This document shows, piece by piece, positions 1 through 12,420 of a stretch of DNA of 64,000 bases; position 1 is the stretch's first letter; each line of letters opens with the position of its first letter. Location: NCBI GenBank assembly GCA_944472135.2, contig OX235270.1:118807842-118871841 (forward strand), given 5' to 3'. Source of the stretch: Trichobilharzia regenti. Its lineage: Eukaryota; Platyhelminthes; Trematoda; Strigeidida; Schistosomatidae. The translations under genes and the position numbers were made by a program. Under the pieces are notes generated by a model. The model was not told where the DNA came from. It saw only the letters and a list, made by a program, of their open reading frames with translations, and did no database searches.

Positions 1-471
1 GAATCATTTGAATAGTCTTATTGAACAAAATAAAATGTGTAAAAAAATACAGTAAGTTAAACACATTAAGTTAGATATTCATTATGCGAAACATAAGGTG
101 ATGTAACTAAGTAAAAGTGAAAGGAGATCAACACTTCCGTTCGCTAAAAGATGATGTGATCACTTGAAGGTCGGAAAAAGTTGTCAGTGTAGAGAAAGAC
201 TTACTACAACTTCCTTTTGAAAACATAATTCAGGTCTTAGACTTTTCTCATAGAAATGGCCTCCGCGAACATCAAAGTGTTTCAGTTTGCTTGTATGTTT
301 ATTATCTTAGACAAAAGTGTGTTAAGATTGCAGTCAAACTGTTTATGTAGTAGGATATAGTTGAAGGGGAGGTAGATGTCTGCGAAGCGAGACGATTGTG
401 TTTTTCCGCCTAAGATACAAGATTCGACTACTAAGCTGGTGATTATTTCACATAACATCTGAGTGTGATTC
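1..471. other. No recognisable feature
   Basis: AT-rich sequence with only short open frames that resemble nothing I recognise. No repeat family seen elsewhere in the window could be placed here. Confidence 0.5.
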
Positions 472-503
472 ATTTTCATGACTTTGTTTGTAGGGATTTG
501 ATC

Positions 504-840
504 ACGGACCGATCTGAGTTGCAGAACCATTGGAAATTCTGATAGTGCTGGACAACTATTTCGCCCTAGTCTAGGACTTACTGGTAGTGGTCACCCACGG
601 GCTTTCGAACCCAGAACCTTCCGGTTGTAAGGTAAGTCGACCATTCGGCCACTTAGATCAGACTCAGTGACTCATGAATTCTAACTTCTACGATTTCGTG
701 ATTTTAGCGTGACCACCAGCCAATGTCATCGGTGAGCACTTGTCCTCACTCTCGACTCGATCGACCCCAACAGCCACGAATGCTTACTAGAGCTCTAGGC
801 ATCTCTTTCTTGTAGCTAGTCACTTGTATGCACGCGGTTA
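504..840 (-). repeat. tRNA-headed SINE (hammerhead-like family), with target duplication
   Basis: On the minus strand this contains a tRNA-like block with a B-box-like TTCGAA motif and the same body as the 395-bp units at 56-58 kb. It is flanked by diverged direct repeats of about 30 bp (roughly 472-503 and 841-872, both with TTTTCATGA and TTTGTTTGTAG). That looks like an old target-site duplication. The copy is decayed. Confidence 0.7.
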
Positions 841-877
841 ATTTTCATGAATTTGTTTGTAGAGACGTGATTTGTTC

Positions 878-1000
878 GAAACCCAGAAGGTATGCACTGA
901 CGATGAGTCCCAAACTGGGACGAAGCGGATGTTCAGTACTCCTTGGATATTAGCTATTCTCTGACTGATATCAGTCCGTGATCAAACTTAAAACAATCCG
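878..1000 (+). repeat. 3' half of a hammerhead-like SINE
   Basis: A CGATGAGTCCC block, an AAACT loop, GGGACGAAG and a downstream TTCAGTACTCC form the stem-II/stem-I part of the hammerhead-like SINE. The usual GAAAC is GAAGC here. The tRNA-like head is missing. Confidence 0.6.
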
Positions 1001-1374
1001 TTTTTCTTTGTGTGAAATGACGACGTAATCAACACACGTGTCTTATGGTTCAGCTCATAGAGCAGTGTATTAGTAGTTAAGATGTCACTGTTTTGAATAC
1101 GATTGCGATCTAGGTTATCATTTCACCTTCAGGCAGTCCACAAATCCTAAACTATCTCAGACTGTCCCACTATCAGGTGAAACTATTTACTTTTATTACT
1201 CAGGATTTAAGTGGCTGATAGATCACCGTCGAAATTAAATGGATAAGTTTTGTCCTTCTCCATACACTTTTACGTCCCAATTTAAGTTCACTAAAGAGAA
1301 ACTTGTGCATCAAACATTATGAGCGATAACAACTATTAAAGAAAATTACAGGTTTGACCACAGGATGACATTAG

Positions 1375-1545
1375 TTAGAGAACCATTGGAAAACCAGGCT
1401 GTAGTGGAAGATTATTTTGTCTTAGTTTAGGATGGGTTGTTGTGTACTGATGAACAGTCCCAAATTAGGTTAAAACAGATGTCCAGCACTACGTAGTTTT
1501 CCAATGGTTTTCGTGGTCAAACCTGTAGCCAATCAAATCCCTGCA
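1375..1545. repeat. Two SINE 3' ends joined head to head
   Basis: A minus-strand SINE tail (1375-1430) is followed directly by a plus-strand tail (about 1440-1545). The plus half reads GTACTGATGA, then a GTCCC stem, then a degraded GAAA box. The two tails form an imperfect palindrome. Confidence 0.55.
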
Positions 1546-2756
1546 AACCAATACTTGAATGTGAGAAAACGTTTTATTGATTACTTGTGGTGTTCAGTGA
1601 TATGATTGGTTGTTTTCTGCTAAGTATGTTATTATTATGGGTAGAGATATTCTAAATTCTTTATAGACATGAACTTTGACCTCTTATCGATTCGTTACCG
1701 TTTTGTTACTTCTCAATAGTATAGTTTAATATTAACAGATAGCTTTTTTTCTAAAATACTTGGTTCGCGTAGACTTTGATTCATTTTCAAGGTGGATTTC
1801 ACTGCGGACCGAAGCATAAAGGGTGAATGAATCTGAATCCTTAGTAAACAGTTTCGAGCAGCGATTGACTTCTATCGCCTCTGGGACTCCAGCTAGGTAG
1901 CCTGCATCCCCTACATGACTCAAACCAACAGTGAGTGACTTCATGGTTTGCTGATAATTTTAGATTTGACCACTTCCAACTCTCTTCTAACTAAACCCTG
2001 TGTCAGTTACCAATAGTGAACGAGGAAGGTCATGGCTTGGCATAGATAGCGTGCATTTGAGACGACACGATCAATGCACCATTACAATCTCATCGACTAA
2101 CCTTCTATCTTGATCTGAAACTCCGCGTTTAACTGCAATATTACCGACAATATTTAACCACATAAGAAGAGAATCAGGATGCAGATAGTTATGGTCCAAT
2201 GCCAAAGACCATGTTTCAGAGCTGTAAAGATTGACGTCTTCTCATCTGTAGCTGGATATCAAGTCTAGATCACAGATAAGTAGGGAAATGCCGGGCGAGT
2301 CTTTTTTATAGGTACTGAGATTTCGTCAGCAATCAGTCCACTGAAGCTGATACAGCTTCTCAAAAAAGTGAAGTGGTAAACACATTCAGTTACTTCACTG
2401 CCTATCTTTAGACTAGCAATAGATTTGGTCCAGTCCCAAAGCATCATCTGGTGTTTCACATTACACGAAGTAACATTTTCTGAATGAACAACATCAGGTG
2501 GATATCAGGTATAACGAAATGTTCCCTTCAAAACCAGTACATTTGAATGATTGATAGATTCAACAGCATAGGTCACCTTATCAAAGAATTAACCACTTCT
2601 GTACATCCGCATAAAGATAATGAAAAAACCTATTAGGACTAACAGATTACACGTGAAGAGACAATGGATCTTAAAAAGAAAGGCTTAAATCCATTGCTGC
2701 ATACTGATGATGAACTCACTTCACATAAATTCAAAATGTTTGTCCTATGATTTGTC

Positions 2757-3320
2757 TCAGCAGGTACCTCAGTTAAACACCAACTTCAAGATGCTGTCCC
2801 TCCTCCGATTCTTTTTTCTTTCTATATTGCATGTCTTAAGCTATTATTGCAAAGTTTAATTCCATGAAATATGCTGATGATCTGATAATTTTTATCCCGG
2901 TTGTTTCTGCATCACAGAATGTTCTGACACAAATAGTTTCCTATCTGAGGCTAATTAATGGTCCTAAACTGAATCGCTCTAAATGTCATACTGTTAATTT
3001 TAGTTTCAGTTGTGAACACTGTGGTAGGAAATAAATCAAATATTACTACTATCGGTGTGAGTTTTCCTTCCATTCTTTGTTTTTTAAGTCATGTCTTGTT
3101 GACTTCTGAAAAACATCTTTCGTTCAACTTACTACATAAGGAAGTCATGACTTCCGGAGGTAACTCTTCTCTGGTACTTTATTAATTCATCTTTTTCACC
3201 TGTCCTTTTTTACTCTTTCCCTTTAGCCTCTCCCCTGGGAATTTCAAAAAAGACTGTTATATTATTTAGCACTATAAGTAGGGTAAGTAGTGCGCGCCCT
3301 TGATTCAGTTAAATGATATT
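2757..3320 (+). pseudogene. Decayed LINE reverse transcriptase fragment (CR1/Jockey-like)
   Basis: The plus strand encodes, across several frames, a YADD catalytic motif near 2870 followed by a stretch like the RT thumb (KLNRSKCHTVNF). Further on, around 3060-3300, come weaker matches to the C-terminal part of the LINEs at 40 and 58 kb. Frameshifts and stops interrupt it throughout. It is a fossil of a non-LTR retrotransposon, not a functional gene. Confidence 0.65.
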
Positions 3321-4250
3321 GCTGTTGAAAAGAATTTTAATTCTTACAAGCAGTTGGCTGAAAAATTCTCATAAGTCGCAACCTTCTCCTTTTTTCTTTT
3401 CAGGTTGAACCACAAGAAATTCGCATAACAATTTATTCTCGTAAGACAAAATATAAAGATTCACCTTTACCATATTTAGCATAGGTGTTGTATAAAGAGA
3501 AAACTATCAGAAAAGAACTAGTAAATCTACTTCATAATCTGTCATTTATACATGCTTGAAATGGATGTCATTAATACTCAGTAAAGCAGAAACTCTCCAA
3601 TTATATTTTGTGCAGCCACTACTATACTCAAAACGGAGAAGAGAAAAAAAGGAGAATTGTATTGATTACCTGCGAAATTTTGTGCACAAGTGGCACTCCA
3701 TTTCTGTTGTTTGCACAATCCAAAATACTTTCGTTGATCATTGCCAATTTATTGTTTTCACTGTCAGTTTGTAGAAGTAGTGAAGTCAATTGACCAACTA
3801 GACGGTTACATAATTGACCAATTTCATAAATCACCTGAACTAAACGGCTAAGACGATGGTAGTGTGTACGCTCTACAAGTGTTGGAGATCTCAAGGTCAA
3901 TTCTATCTGAAATTAAACCAACATTTAATTTGTTGTTGTTTTTTCAGACTAATGTGTTAATTTCTTTTACCTCTCATCTCTTGGATATCTGATGACACTT
4001 ACAAGATTCTAAGCACTTGTTTTCAGGACAATCATAAAATCATTCTTTGTTTTTTTTTTGGCGTTAATTTAATAAACAAATGTTTAGTTGGTGGTGAACT
4101 TATCTGAATTCGCAGACTGTTTTTTTTATTTCACATATAATAATGAAAGGTCACAAACAAACTAGAACCAATGATCTCTGAATCACAACCGACTAGCTGT
4201 CCTCACCGTCTTTTGAGGTTGGCTTAAAAAGCTTGTCAGATTGCAGAAGA
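3321..4250. other. No recognisable feature
   Basis: Low-complexity AT-rich DNA with short overlapping open frames on both strands (3556-3900). None resembles a known domain. Confidence 0.4.
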
Positions 4251-6130
4251 AAAGAGATATTGTATAAGATATTAGGGATCTGTAGGAGCTGATGAAATAA
4301 ATATGAACTCTCTAGATTAATAACAAGAGATTTTATCAGGCTTAACTTTAATATACATAAGTTTACGAATAAAAATTCAAATATAAACCAATCATGGTGT
4401 TTTCTCTATAGGATAATACGATGGTGAATACAAATTGTGCAATTAGTCATAATAATTAGTAATGATAATAATAATAATGGTCTTATCAATAATAAGGATG
4501 AAAAAGTGAGGCAATCTGTGATAACACGAATATTGAAAAACAGCATGACTAAACAAACAAATAAATGTTCAGGTGGAAGTAGTCGATAAAGTCTTGTAAA
4601 AACAAATGAACCGATTACGTAATGTTAGATTGATTGTAAGGGAAGGAAATGAGACAAGTTTATAATCAAGATGTGATAAGATTAAGGGATGACCAGAAAG
4701 GGGTTGAAAATATAAACAAGGGTTGGTGTAGAAGTCTTTAGTTGGTTATGTCTTATCAGGCCAAGGGAGGTATAATGGCTGTACGAACTTCTTTTGAATG
4801 CATGGTTTAGGTTTAATAGTTCGAATGCCTATCGCCTCAGCTGTGTGCAGTAGACGAATACGAAGTCTATTAGAAAGATTCGGTGGGATACGATGAATTA
4901 CTTTGAAGGCTTTCGTTTTCTCAATTACATGACCACTATCAATTAAATGTGACAGAATTGAGCAACGGATTGTTTTTGTCTGTCCTTTGCCAAACCACGA
5001 TGGGAGATGTTCACTAACACGTTGGCTAAGCTGTCTAGTAGCACGCCCTACATAACTGTCACCGCAGGTGTAGTTGAACTGATAAATACACATAGATGTG
5101 GCAAATCTATCAAGCTTATCCTTCGTTTGCGTCCCAATCATTCGTCGGCTAGAGAATGACAAACATAGGTGTGCTGCGTAAAACGTTCTTCGTATACTCC
5201 TGGAAAGTCTCTGGAGTAAAATCTCACATGATAAGTCGCCATTAAATTTTAACTTAATAAACAGAGGTTTCTTACGTACAGTCAGTCTCAGGTTTTTCCT
5301 CTGATGTTTTCATATGTTTCTTTATGTAACTACTCGGATAGCCCATCTCCGTCAAGGAATCGTGAATATGCTCAAATTCCTTTTGTAAGAGGTTATTCGT
5401 ACATATCTTTCTTGCTCTGCTCGCAAGACATTTACCAATATTCCTTCTAAGAAGACAACTGCAGCGAAGAAAATTTTCTTTTTTGACCCAATGTGAATAT
5501 TCCTTTTATATTTCATGGGCATATAACTAAGGAAGCGTGTGTATCGTCCTGTGAATGTGCTTTTTCTGTACATGCTTCTCCCAAGTGACCCATCTTCTCT
5601 CCTACTTAGCAAGACATCCAGAAAATGTAGTTTATTCTCCTGCTCCTCTTTAAAAGTAAAGGTAAGCAAAGGGTGGATGTTGTTGAATTTCAGCATCGGT
5701 GGCACAGTGGTTAGGACTCTCGCCGACCATGCACATGGTCCGGGGTTCGAGCCCTCGCCGACGCACACCTGATATCTATGGTTGGCCTGCGAATTTTGGG
5801 CTACCGATATCCACGCTGAAAATTCCACACTTGTACCAAAAAATACGGTGTGGAATCAAGCTGTAACCATAAAATAAAATAAAAAAAATAAAAAAAAATA
5901 AAAAATTCGTCTATGTTAACATTCCCATCACCTAAGAAAAATATATCATCGATATATCGGTAATATATATCAAACTCCTTGATGATGTCTTTCAATTTCC
6001 CGTTTTCAAGTTTTGCAAGAAAGAAGTCAGCTTATATTGTGCTTAATGGTGAACCCATAGCTATTCCATCTACTTGTCGATAGTATGAATTATTGAAGAC
6101 AAAGTGAACTTTCAAACAAAGAGAGTCAGT
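4251..6130 (-). pseudogene. Penelope-like element: RT remnant, GIY-YIG domain and 3' flank
   Basis: Reading the minus strand, 6130-5910 encodes RT motifs (a DGIAMGSPLS block with one stop, then YRYIDDIFF). From 5690 to 5352 the RT continues with an FLDV motif. From 5162 to 4746 there is a GIY-YIG-type endonuclease with CGDSYVGR, a QRVSEH helix and a later GH segment. This domain order is that of Penelope-like retroelements. A SINE at 5693-5905 splits the RT, and frameshifts separate RT from endonuclease. The 3' flank (4251-4745) resembles 10820-11270. The element is dead. Confidence 0.8.
5693..5905 (+). repeat. tRNA-headed SINE, family 1, inside the Penelope RT
   Basis: The tRNA-like head has an A-box (TGGCACAGTGG) and a B-box (GGTTCGAGCCC), and its 3' acceptor strand is GACGCAC. 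The body runs through CTGATATCTATGGT to a tail with GCTGAAAATTCCACAC, GTGTGGAATCAAGCTGTAA and an A-rich end. The tail matches the 3' end of the LINE at 58 kb. Confidence 0.85.
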
Positions 6131-6649
6131 AGTCTACTACAGACATTCAAATGACAATAATGAGCACACTGTAGGTCGCATACATCGGAAAGCAATTGAT
6201 TCCGTGAATATGAAGTCGATATTCAACCCTAAAGGAAGATAGTATACACAAATAAAATGCCACAAACAAACCAAAGTTACTGGAGGATAAGAAGGACTTC
6301 TACGGACAACTGGAAGCAGTAATACATAGGAAACCGGTCAGATTGCAACGTTATAATTTGATGGGTGATATAAACGCAAGTTAAACTGGGAGCAGAAAAC
6401 ACAGAAAGACAACTCATCATGGACTGTAAGTAGTTGGGTGAAATGAATGAGGACAGAGAACTCTTTGTAGACTTATGAGCGTGTCTGGTCATTCGAGACA
6501 GAAGGTGTGTTCAAGCACTACGATATCCACACACACACACACCAAAATGAGGCATACTTCATCCCAAAGCCAGCCTAAATGACACAATAACGATAAGAAG
6601 GACAGATGTACGTTGAGATCACGATCTAATGTAAACAATCTTCAAAGTT
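6131..6649. other. No recognisable gene; short CA repeat
   Basis: The minus-strand continuation of the Penelope element fades out here. A short (CA)n tract lies near 6521-6542. No domain was recognised in the remaining frames. Confidence 0.4.
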
Positions 6650-7140
6650 TATTATGGATAAAATTTATTTTGATATATTTTTATAGTGTTACACAGTAAT
6701 ATTTACTGATGGCCTTTAGTGCACAATATATTGCTCATAATCATATCAAGGTACTCACACAACTTTCTAAGTTCGTTTATATACATGAGTAAAAAAAACC
6801 TTCAAACTTTCATATCAAGCTGAAAATTATTATCACCTTCGTTACTATGTGGAATTAAACAAATAATAATTGTATCCATGTAAAAAATGATTAGTTGAAT
6901 AAATAAATAAAAAATCAATGTGCGTGAAACAGAAAGGAAGAAAGGTACTCTGGGAAATTATATTAGCGTTACCAATAAAATATAATACGATGGGAATTAA
7001 GACGAGTGTTGTTAGTCAATAAGATGGGGAATGAGATTTTTTGTAAAACAAAATAAATAACTTGTTAGTGTTATAATATGAATTGAAGTAAAATTTTAAC
7101 ATTATTTGTTATCCTCGGATTTGATTGCATATTAGTTTGT
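6650..7140. repeat. Penelope-associated terminal repeat, copy 1
   Basis: Shares many blocks in the same order with 23505-24370. These include CAGTAATATTTACTGATG, TTGCTCATAATCATATCAAG, CTCACACAAC, AAATAAATAACTTG and a final TTATCCTC segment. The second copy lies beside Penelope GIY-YIG coding sequence, so I take this as terminal or 3' sequence of a non-autonomous Penelope-like element. Confidence 0.55.
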
Positions 7141-7194
7141 TTATTAGATGTATCACAAAGGGAAAGAGTATTATTTACTGGATAAATAATAATA

Positions 7195-7315
7195 AATAAT
7201 ACTATTTCACTGGACCTTCTGGTTACAAGGCGAGCTCGTAGATCATTAGTCCACTGGGACCCAATTCAACGGCCCATGAATTCTAACTTCTGCCAGTTCG
7301 CTAGCGGTTGTGCTA
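7195..7315 (-). repeat. Hammerhead-like SINE fragment
   Basis: The minus strand carries the tRNA-like block (GGACCTTCTGGTTACAAGG on the plus strand) and the TTCTAACTTCTGCCAGTTCG body piece seen in the other copies. Truncated at both ends. Confidence 0.6.
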
Positions 7316-7510
7316 TATCGTGAATTGGCACAGTGGTTAGGACTCTCGGCGACCACGCACATGGTCCGGGGTTCGAGCCCACTCCGACGCACACCTGATA
7401 TCTATGGTCGACCTGCGAGATTTGGGCTACCTATATCCATGCTGAAAATTCCATACTTGTACCAAAAATACAGTGTGGAATTAGGCTGTAAATCAAAAAT
7501 AAAAAACATC
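7316..7510 (+). repeat. tRNA-headed SINE, family 1
   Basis: A box (TTGGCACAGTGG), B box (GGTTCGAGCCC), 3' acceptor GACGCAC and the LINE-like tail TGCTGAAAATTCCATACTTG are present. The 5' acceptor strand is mutated. It follows directly on a SINE of the other family. Confidence 0.85.
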
Positions 7511-8929
7511 AAAAGCATTTTAAATAGCATACTGGGAACTTCCATCAACACGTTTCTTCGCTTCCTGAATACTGAAAGAAAAGGCAACATGGAATTCCGG
7601 CAGATGAACTACCAAAAAAACTATTACTTAACAAATACACATATGAAGTGGACATACGCTGTAAAGAGACTTCGAAGTGTCACTGCAAAGTAGTTCTTCA
7701 AATAGAACCTCAATAAGAAACGACGAGTTGAGTCTCAGGGTGACATGGGGTCGACCGTGTAACGAGGAAATTAAGCTTGTGGGAAACGTTGGAGTCAGCT
7801 TTAAAAGACAGTAGAGAACAGAATGAAATGGAGATATACTGCTGAAGTTCTCTGTTGCAGCTAGAAAGTAACGATAAATAATATTATGTTAATTATATTG
7901 TATCCATGCTACACCTAGTGATCTTAGATAATATATTGACCCAGCTAACCCTCTATGGTTATCACTGGAAGATTTCTGCTGTTTTTATAAAGTGTGATGA
8001 CCAGTGATCTACATACACCTTGTGGGACTACTTTTATTCCTTCTGCACTGCCTAGTACATTGGATATTCTGGTGAACACCTCCCAACCGCTACCTTTAAA
8101 CACTTATGTAGTCGAACCAGTGGGCCATTTTAATTGCCTCAATTTAGATTAGGGCGCGTCTTCTCAACTTTAGCTAGACTTCCACATGCCACTAGTTCTA
8201 AATTTGGATAGTGGGCTTCTACAGCCAACTATCCCACTCTACTTCTTAACTATTTTACCCAACGTTGTAGCCAGCAAAAATAAATCATACCAACTTAAAC
8301 CAAAATGGAATAATAATAGATCATCTACTATTATTGATAGAAATACAGGAAGATTGATTGACTAACTGAACGACTGACTGTCAGTTACACTGCAAATTCA
8401 CCTGATCCTCAGTATTGAGCAGTGAATGTATTAAAGCTGAAGAGTTCAAGATGGTATTGTAACAGTAGAAGGTAAAACACGGAAGCAAAGGTATATTTTT
8501 CATTAACCAAACCGCTGTTTATATGTATACAGTTTACATTCATCAACCAATCACTGAGTGTGTAATTTTGGTTTACATTAAACGACATGAGATAGAATGT
8601 TCAAATATACATAGTATTCTGTTGCTAAGGCAGCACTGAACTGTGTGAAAAGTATTCTGTCTGTAGCACCAAAAAAAATGTTCAAATAGATATATCGTAT
8701 TGTGTTGCTAATGCAGTATTGAACCGCGGGAAAATGTGAGAACCATATTCAGTTGGAACATATTGCCTGTATCGCACCATCACAGTATGTTATGTTAGAC
8801 CAAATGATTTTATTTTAGAAAGCTAATTAATCTTAGCTTGACAGATAAATAAATGTTAGTGTAAGAATGCCATGGAAAAAAGGATCTAGACAAAATGCGA
8901 GAAAACAAATTGCATAAATTAGTGAGTAC
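7511..8929. other. No recognisable feature
   Basis: The plus-strand frame at 7310-7693 is SINE sequence running into unrelated DNA. The rest holds only short frames. A repeated phrase near 8590-8760 (AGTATTCTGTTGCTAAGGCA and a variant) is a small local duplication. Confidence 0.4.
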
Positions 8930-9135
8930 TGGACATTTATTTCCTCCTAGTTGGGGGCCCTTCATCAGTGCGGATCCATAAACTCCCTGGGGATCGAACA
9001 CATGACCTTCAGATTACAAGGTAAACTTGTTGGTCACTCAGCCACTTGGATGGAACCCAGTGACTGACCTATACATTTTAACTTCTGTGAATTCCCGATA
9101 TTATAGAACCATCACCAGCTAACGTCACTGGAGAC
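8930..9135 (-). repeat. Hammerhead-like SINE, minus copy
   Basis: The minus strand shows the tRNA-like block, with GATCGAAC on the plus strand marking the B-box, followed by the TTCTGTGAATTC body piece. Diverged, with no intact catalytic-core motif. Confidence 0.6.
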
Positions 9136-9259
9136 TTGGTGAACTCTACTATTTATGACTTCTCACTAGAACTACAAACAACTTCTTCACGAGCATTAGA
9201 TTATTTTTTAGTGTTGATTTTCGGGGATTTGATTAACTTCAAGTTAGACTACTCACTGA

Positions 9260-9545
9260 CACCGTTAGCTGGCGGTGGTGCTTCATATTGCAAATTGGCA
9301 GAAGTTAGAATTCATGGGCATGCAGGTGGACTGCGTCCCGGCGGCTGAATGTTCAATGAGGCTGTCTAGTGCAAGGGAATTCCTGTGTTCGATCCGCAAT
9401 GGGTGAGTACTGATAAAGAGTTCCGAACCAGAACGGAACAAGGGTTCATGTACTCCCTGTTTTCAAGTATTGTCTAATTGATGTCAATCTGTGATCTAAT
9501 TTGAAAGTAGTCAAATTCCAGCAAACCACACACTTGAAGATGATA
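9260..9545 (+). repeat. Hammerhead-like SINE, plus copy
   Basis: Carries GCAGAAGTTAGAATTCATG, a tRNA-like block with GTTCGATCCGC, then GTACTGATAAAGAGTTCC. The end holds CAGCAAACCACACACTTGAA, the terminal phrase that is also seen at the 5' end of family members. Confidence 0.65.
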
Positions 9546-9602
9546 TAAAATAAACCCAACCAGATGTTCAGATACTGGTTTCATCGCAATATAAATAGTC
9601 CT

Positions 9603-9815
9603 ATTGCTTCAATGGTTCAGCGGCAGAACGCTCTCCAACCACTCACGTGGTGTGGAGTTTTATCCTCGGCCGATGCATTCCTAAACTCCACTAAGCCAGC
9701 AGTAAGGCTGGGCCTGAGGACAGCAACTCCACCCAGTAAAAATAAAACCACCGCTACCAAAACTTCAAAGCTGTGGCTTGAAGTCCTAGGTTCCACTTGG
9801 AACTTAAAAGAAATA
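9603..9815 (+). repeat. tRNA-headed SINE, family 2
   Basis: A degraded tRNA-like head is followed by CCACTAAGCCAGCAGTAAGGCTGG and a tail ending TAGGTTCCACTTGGAAC. The same body and tail occur at 11492 and 12421. They differ from the LINE-like tail of family 1. Confidence 0.75.
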
Positions 9816-10458
9816 GATACAAACTATACTACTACTAATAATAATACCAATAATCAATAGTTATAAAATTGATTAAATCAACTAACTTTGACCTGTAATT
9901 TGTTCAACTCATGGCGTTTAATTGATCGATAACATTCCATCAAATTGTTTTCTACATTTGTTAACAACTTTAATGCTAAGCAGTTATTCATATCAACGAC
10001 AAATAATAATAATATCCATAATTTGTCTTCCCACCTTAAATATATAGATATAATTAATGATTTCCGGCAACATAATTAGCTGACATACACAATTAGGTGC
10101 ATATATCCCCTTCAGCGATCAATAGAAATTATTTAGGCCCAAATGAATACCAAATCTGTTCATATTGTATAACAACGGTAATAATCCCCACCCTTGAAAA
10201 TGAGAAAGAGAACTCACATAACCACTTCACATATACATATTAGGAATACAGGGAGAGAGAGAGAGAGTGACTACGCTTACAAATGTGATTGGTCAATCTT
10301 TTTTATTGAACGACTTTTTCAAATCTGCTCAGGGTCAGTTAATTAAAGTTGAGTACTAATCAATTTTACATATTAAGTTCATTAGGATTGATAGTAGTAA
10401 TAATAATATAAACAAATATATTTACAATAAAGTGCAACTCAAATGAGACCTAATAAAA
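9816..10458. other. No recognisable feature; short GA tract
   Basis: AT-rich with a (GA)n tract near 10255-10267. No gene or known repeat recognised. Confidence 0.4.
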
Positions 10459-10700
10459 TTAGTGCATGAACAGATCATAAAGTATCATTGTAGGTATTCC
10501 TATATTCACACTGTGTAAGTCGATGAAATTACAAATAAGGCATACTGTTTTATCTAATGGAACATTAGTAAACAATGAATACACATCAAGTGACAACATG
10601 GTTTTTTCAATAACGTCAATATCATAAATGCAAATATGTAGCTGTTTTTTGTTTTGCATGATACTTCTGAACTTATTGGTTGCATTGATGCGTAATTAGA
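10459..10700 (-). pseudogene. Penelope-like RT fragment
   Basis: The minus-strand frame contains SLDVYSLFTNVPLDKTV. That is the RT motif A region typical of Penelope-like elements, with the catalytic aspartate followed by the FTNVP loop. Only about 65 residues survive. It lies downstream, on the same strand, of the next GIY-YIG remnant, so it belongs to a different insertion. Confidence 0.7.
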
Positions 10701-10819
10701 TTATTAATTTCTTTTTTGTATCATATGATTCGAATACATTTCAGTTATGAATGTATGAAGTAATGACCTGTCACAAAATATGAAAGATTCCCAGCACATG
10801 CAAGCGAACAATATTGCTT

Positions 10820-11470
10820 TCAATTAGATCTCATCATTCGGCTATGCTCTGATTGATTATATAACTTTACAAATAAATATCACTAAATATAAACTAGTCA
10901 TGGTAATTTGTCGATACGATGATAGATAAATAAGATTGAGCACATAAACTGCTTAGTTAGTTATAATAATAATGACCATGGTAACAAAAGCACGAATAAT
11001 TGTATAAAAAACAAAGATGAACCAATCGAGGGATTTGTGATGACAAGAGTAATGAAAAATTGGACAATTATATACACAAATGTTCAGATAGGCATAATAG
11101 ATAAAGGAGTTTAAGAAAAACAGATAGTCCGATTAAGTAGTGATAGATTGTATGATAATTAAATAAACCATGTTTAAATGAAGAAGTAGTAACATTAAGC
11201 GCCGATAAGAAAGGAATTAAAAGTATGTAGCGAGTAGTGGTGGTATAATCGGTTGGTTACGTCTTAACTAGTCAAAGTAGGAGTGAAGAGTTTACGAACT
11301 CCTGCTGAATGCATAGTTCAAATGCCATTCATCTTAGCTATATGCACTAAATGATTACGAAGATCACTGGAAAAATCTCTGTGAGATGCGATAAATCAAA
11401 TTCAGTGTTTTCCTTTTGTCCACTGAGTGGCTACTGCCAAAAAATGAGACAAAATACAGCTTTGGATAAT
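10820..11470 (-). pseudogene. Penelope-like GIY-YIG remnant and 3' flank
   Basis: The minus strand at 11470-11270 gives a badly frameshifted version of the end of the GIY-YIG region at 4746-5162. The 10820-11270 stretch resembles the 3' flank of that element (4251-4745), including the CAGATAGGCATAATAGATAA-type segment. Confidence 0.6.
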
Positions 11471-11491
11471 TATGTACTAAATACTATGACG

Positions 11492-11690
11492 GTGCGTCGG
11501 TGACACGGCGGTAGAGTGCTCGCCGTCCGAGGTTCGATCCCCGGTTGATGCATTCTCACACCTCACTAAGCTATCAGCAAGACTGGTAAAGAGGGAAGAT
11601 TGGGAATGAGGCTAGCAACCCATCCTGTAAAAATAATCACCATTGCTAAATTGAAGCCTTATGTTCCACTGGGAAGGTAAAAGAATTTTA
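11492..11690 (+). repeat. tRNA-headed SINE, family 2
   Basis: Starts GTGCGTCGGTGACACGG. The B box is GGTTCGATCCC, followed by CTCACTAAGCTATCAGCAAG and a tail ending ATGTTCCACTGGGAAGG. The anticodon-arm region is shorter than in family 1. Confidence 0.8.
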
Positions 11691-11940
11691 AAAAATTAAA
11701 AAAAAACTATGATAGGAGATGTACAGTGAAGCGGTAACAAAGTTGTCTGTTACTAGACCCAGAAATAACTGTCTCCATGGAAGCAATTGAACTGATAAAT
11801 ACACACAGACATAGTAAAACTAACTAGGGTATTTTTCATTTGAGTGACAATCATTTGACCGCCTCAGAATGACAGACACAAAATTCTTATATAAATTACC
11901 CTCCCCATGTCTATGAAACAATATTTCACTTGATATATCT

Positions 11941-12136
11941 GTGCGTCGGTGGCACATTGGTTAGGACTCTCGCCGACCCCATGCACATGGTCCGGGGTTC
12001 GAGCTCGCACCGACGCACACCTGATATCTATGGTCGGCCTGCAAAATTTGGGTTACCGATATCCATGCTGAAAATTCCATACTTGTACCGAAAATACAGT
12101 GTGGAATCAAGCTGTAAATCAAAAATCAAAAATTAA
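11941..12136 (+). repeat. tRNA-headed SINE, family 1
   Basis: The acceptor strands GTGCGTC and GACGCAC are perfectly complementary. The B box is GGTTCGAGCTC, and the LINE-like tail TGCTGAAAATTCCATACTTG ends in repeated AATCAAAA units. One of the best-preserved copies. Confidence 0.9.
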
Positions 12137-12420
12137 ATTGCAGCTTAATGGATAGAGAATTTCTACACATTGTCCCAAAACAGGACAAAATATGCATCCT
12201 GAATCCCACTTCTAGTCATCAGAAACTAGAATGGCAAAACGTTAATCTTCAGACATCGCCGAAGCCTCTGTACTACGAGCCCACATGGCAAATGAAACTT
12301 AGCAATTAGAGTCAATACAATCAATCAAGAGGAGATACAAACTAACTTCAACAAATCAATATATTCAACCTTATTTTCACTTATTATTGTCATTATTATT
12401 ATGACTAAGTATACAGTCAA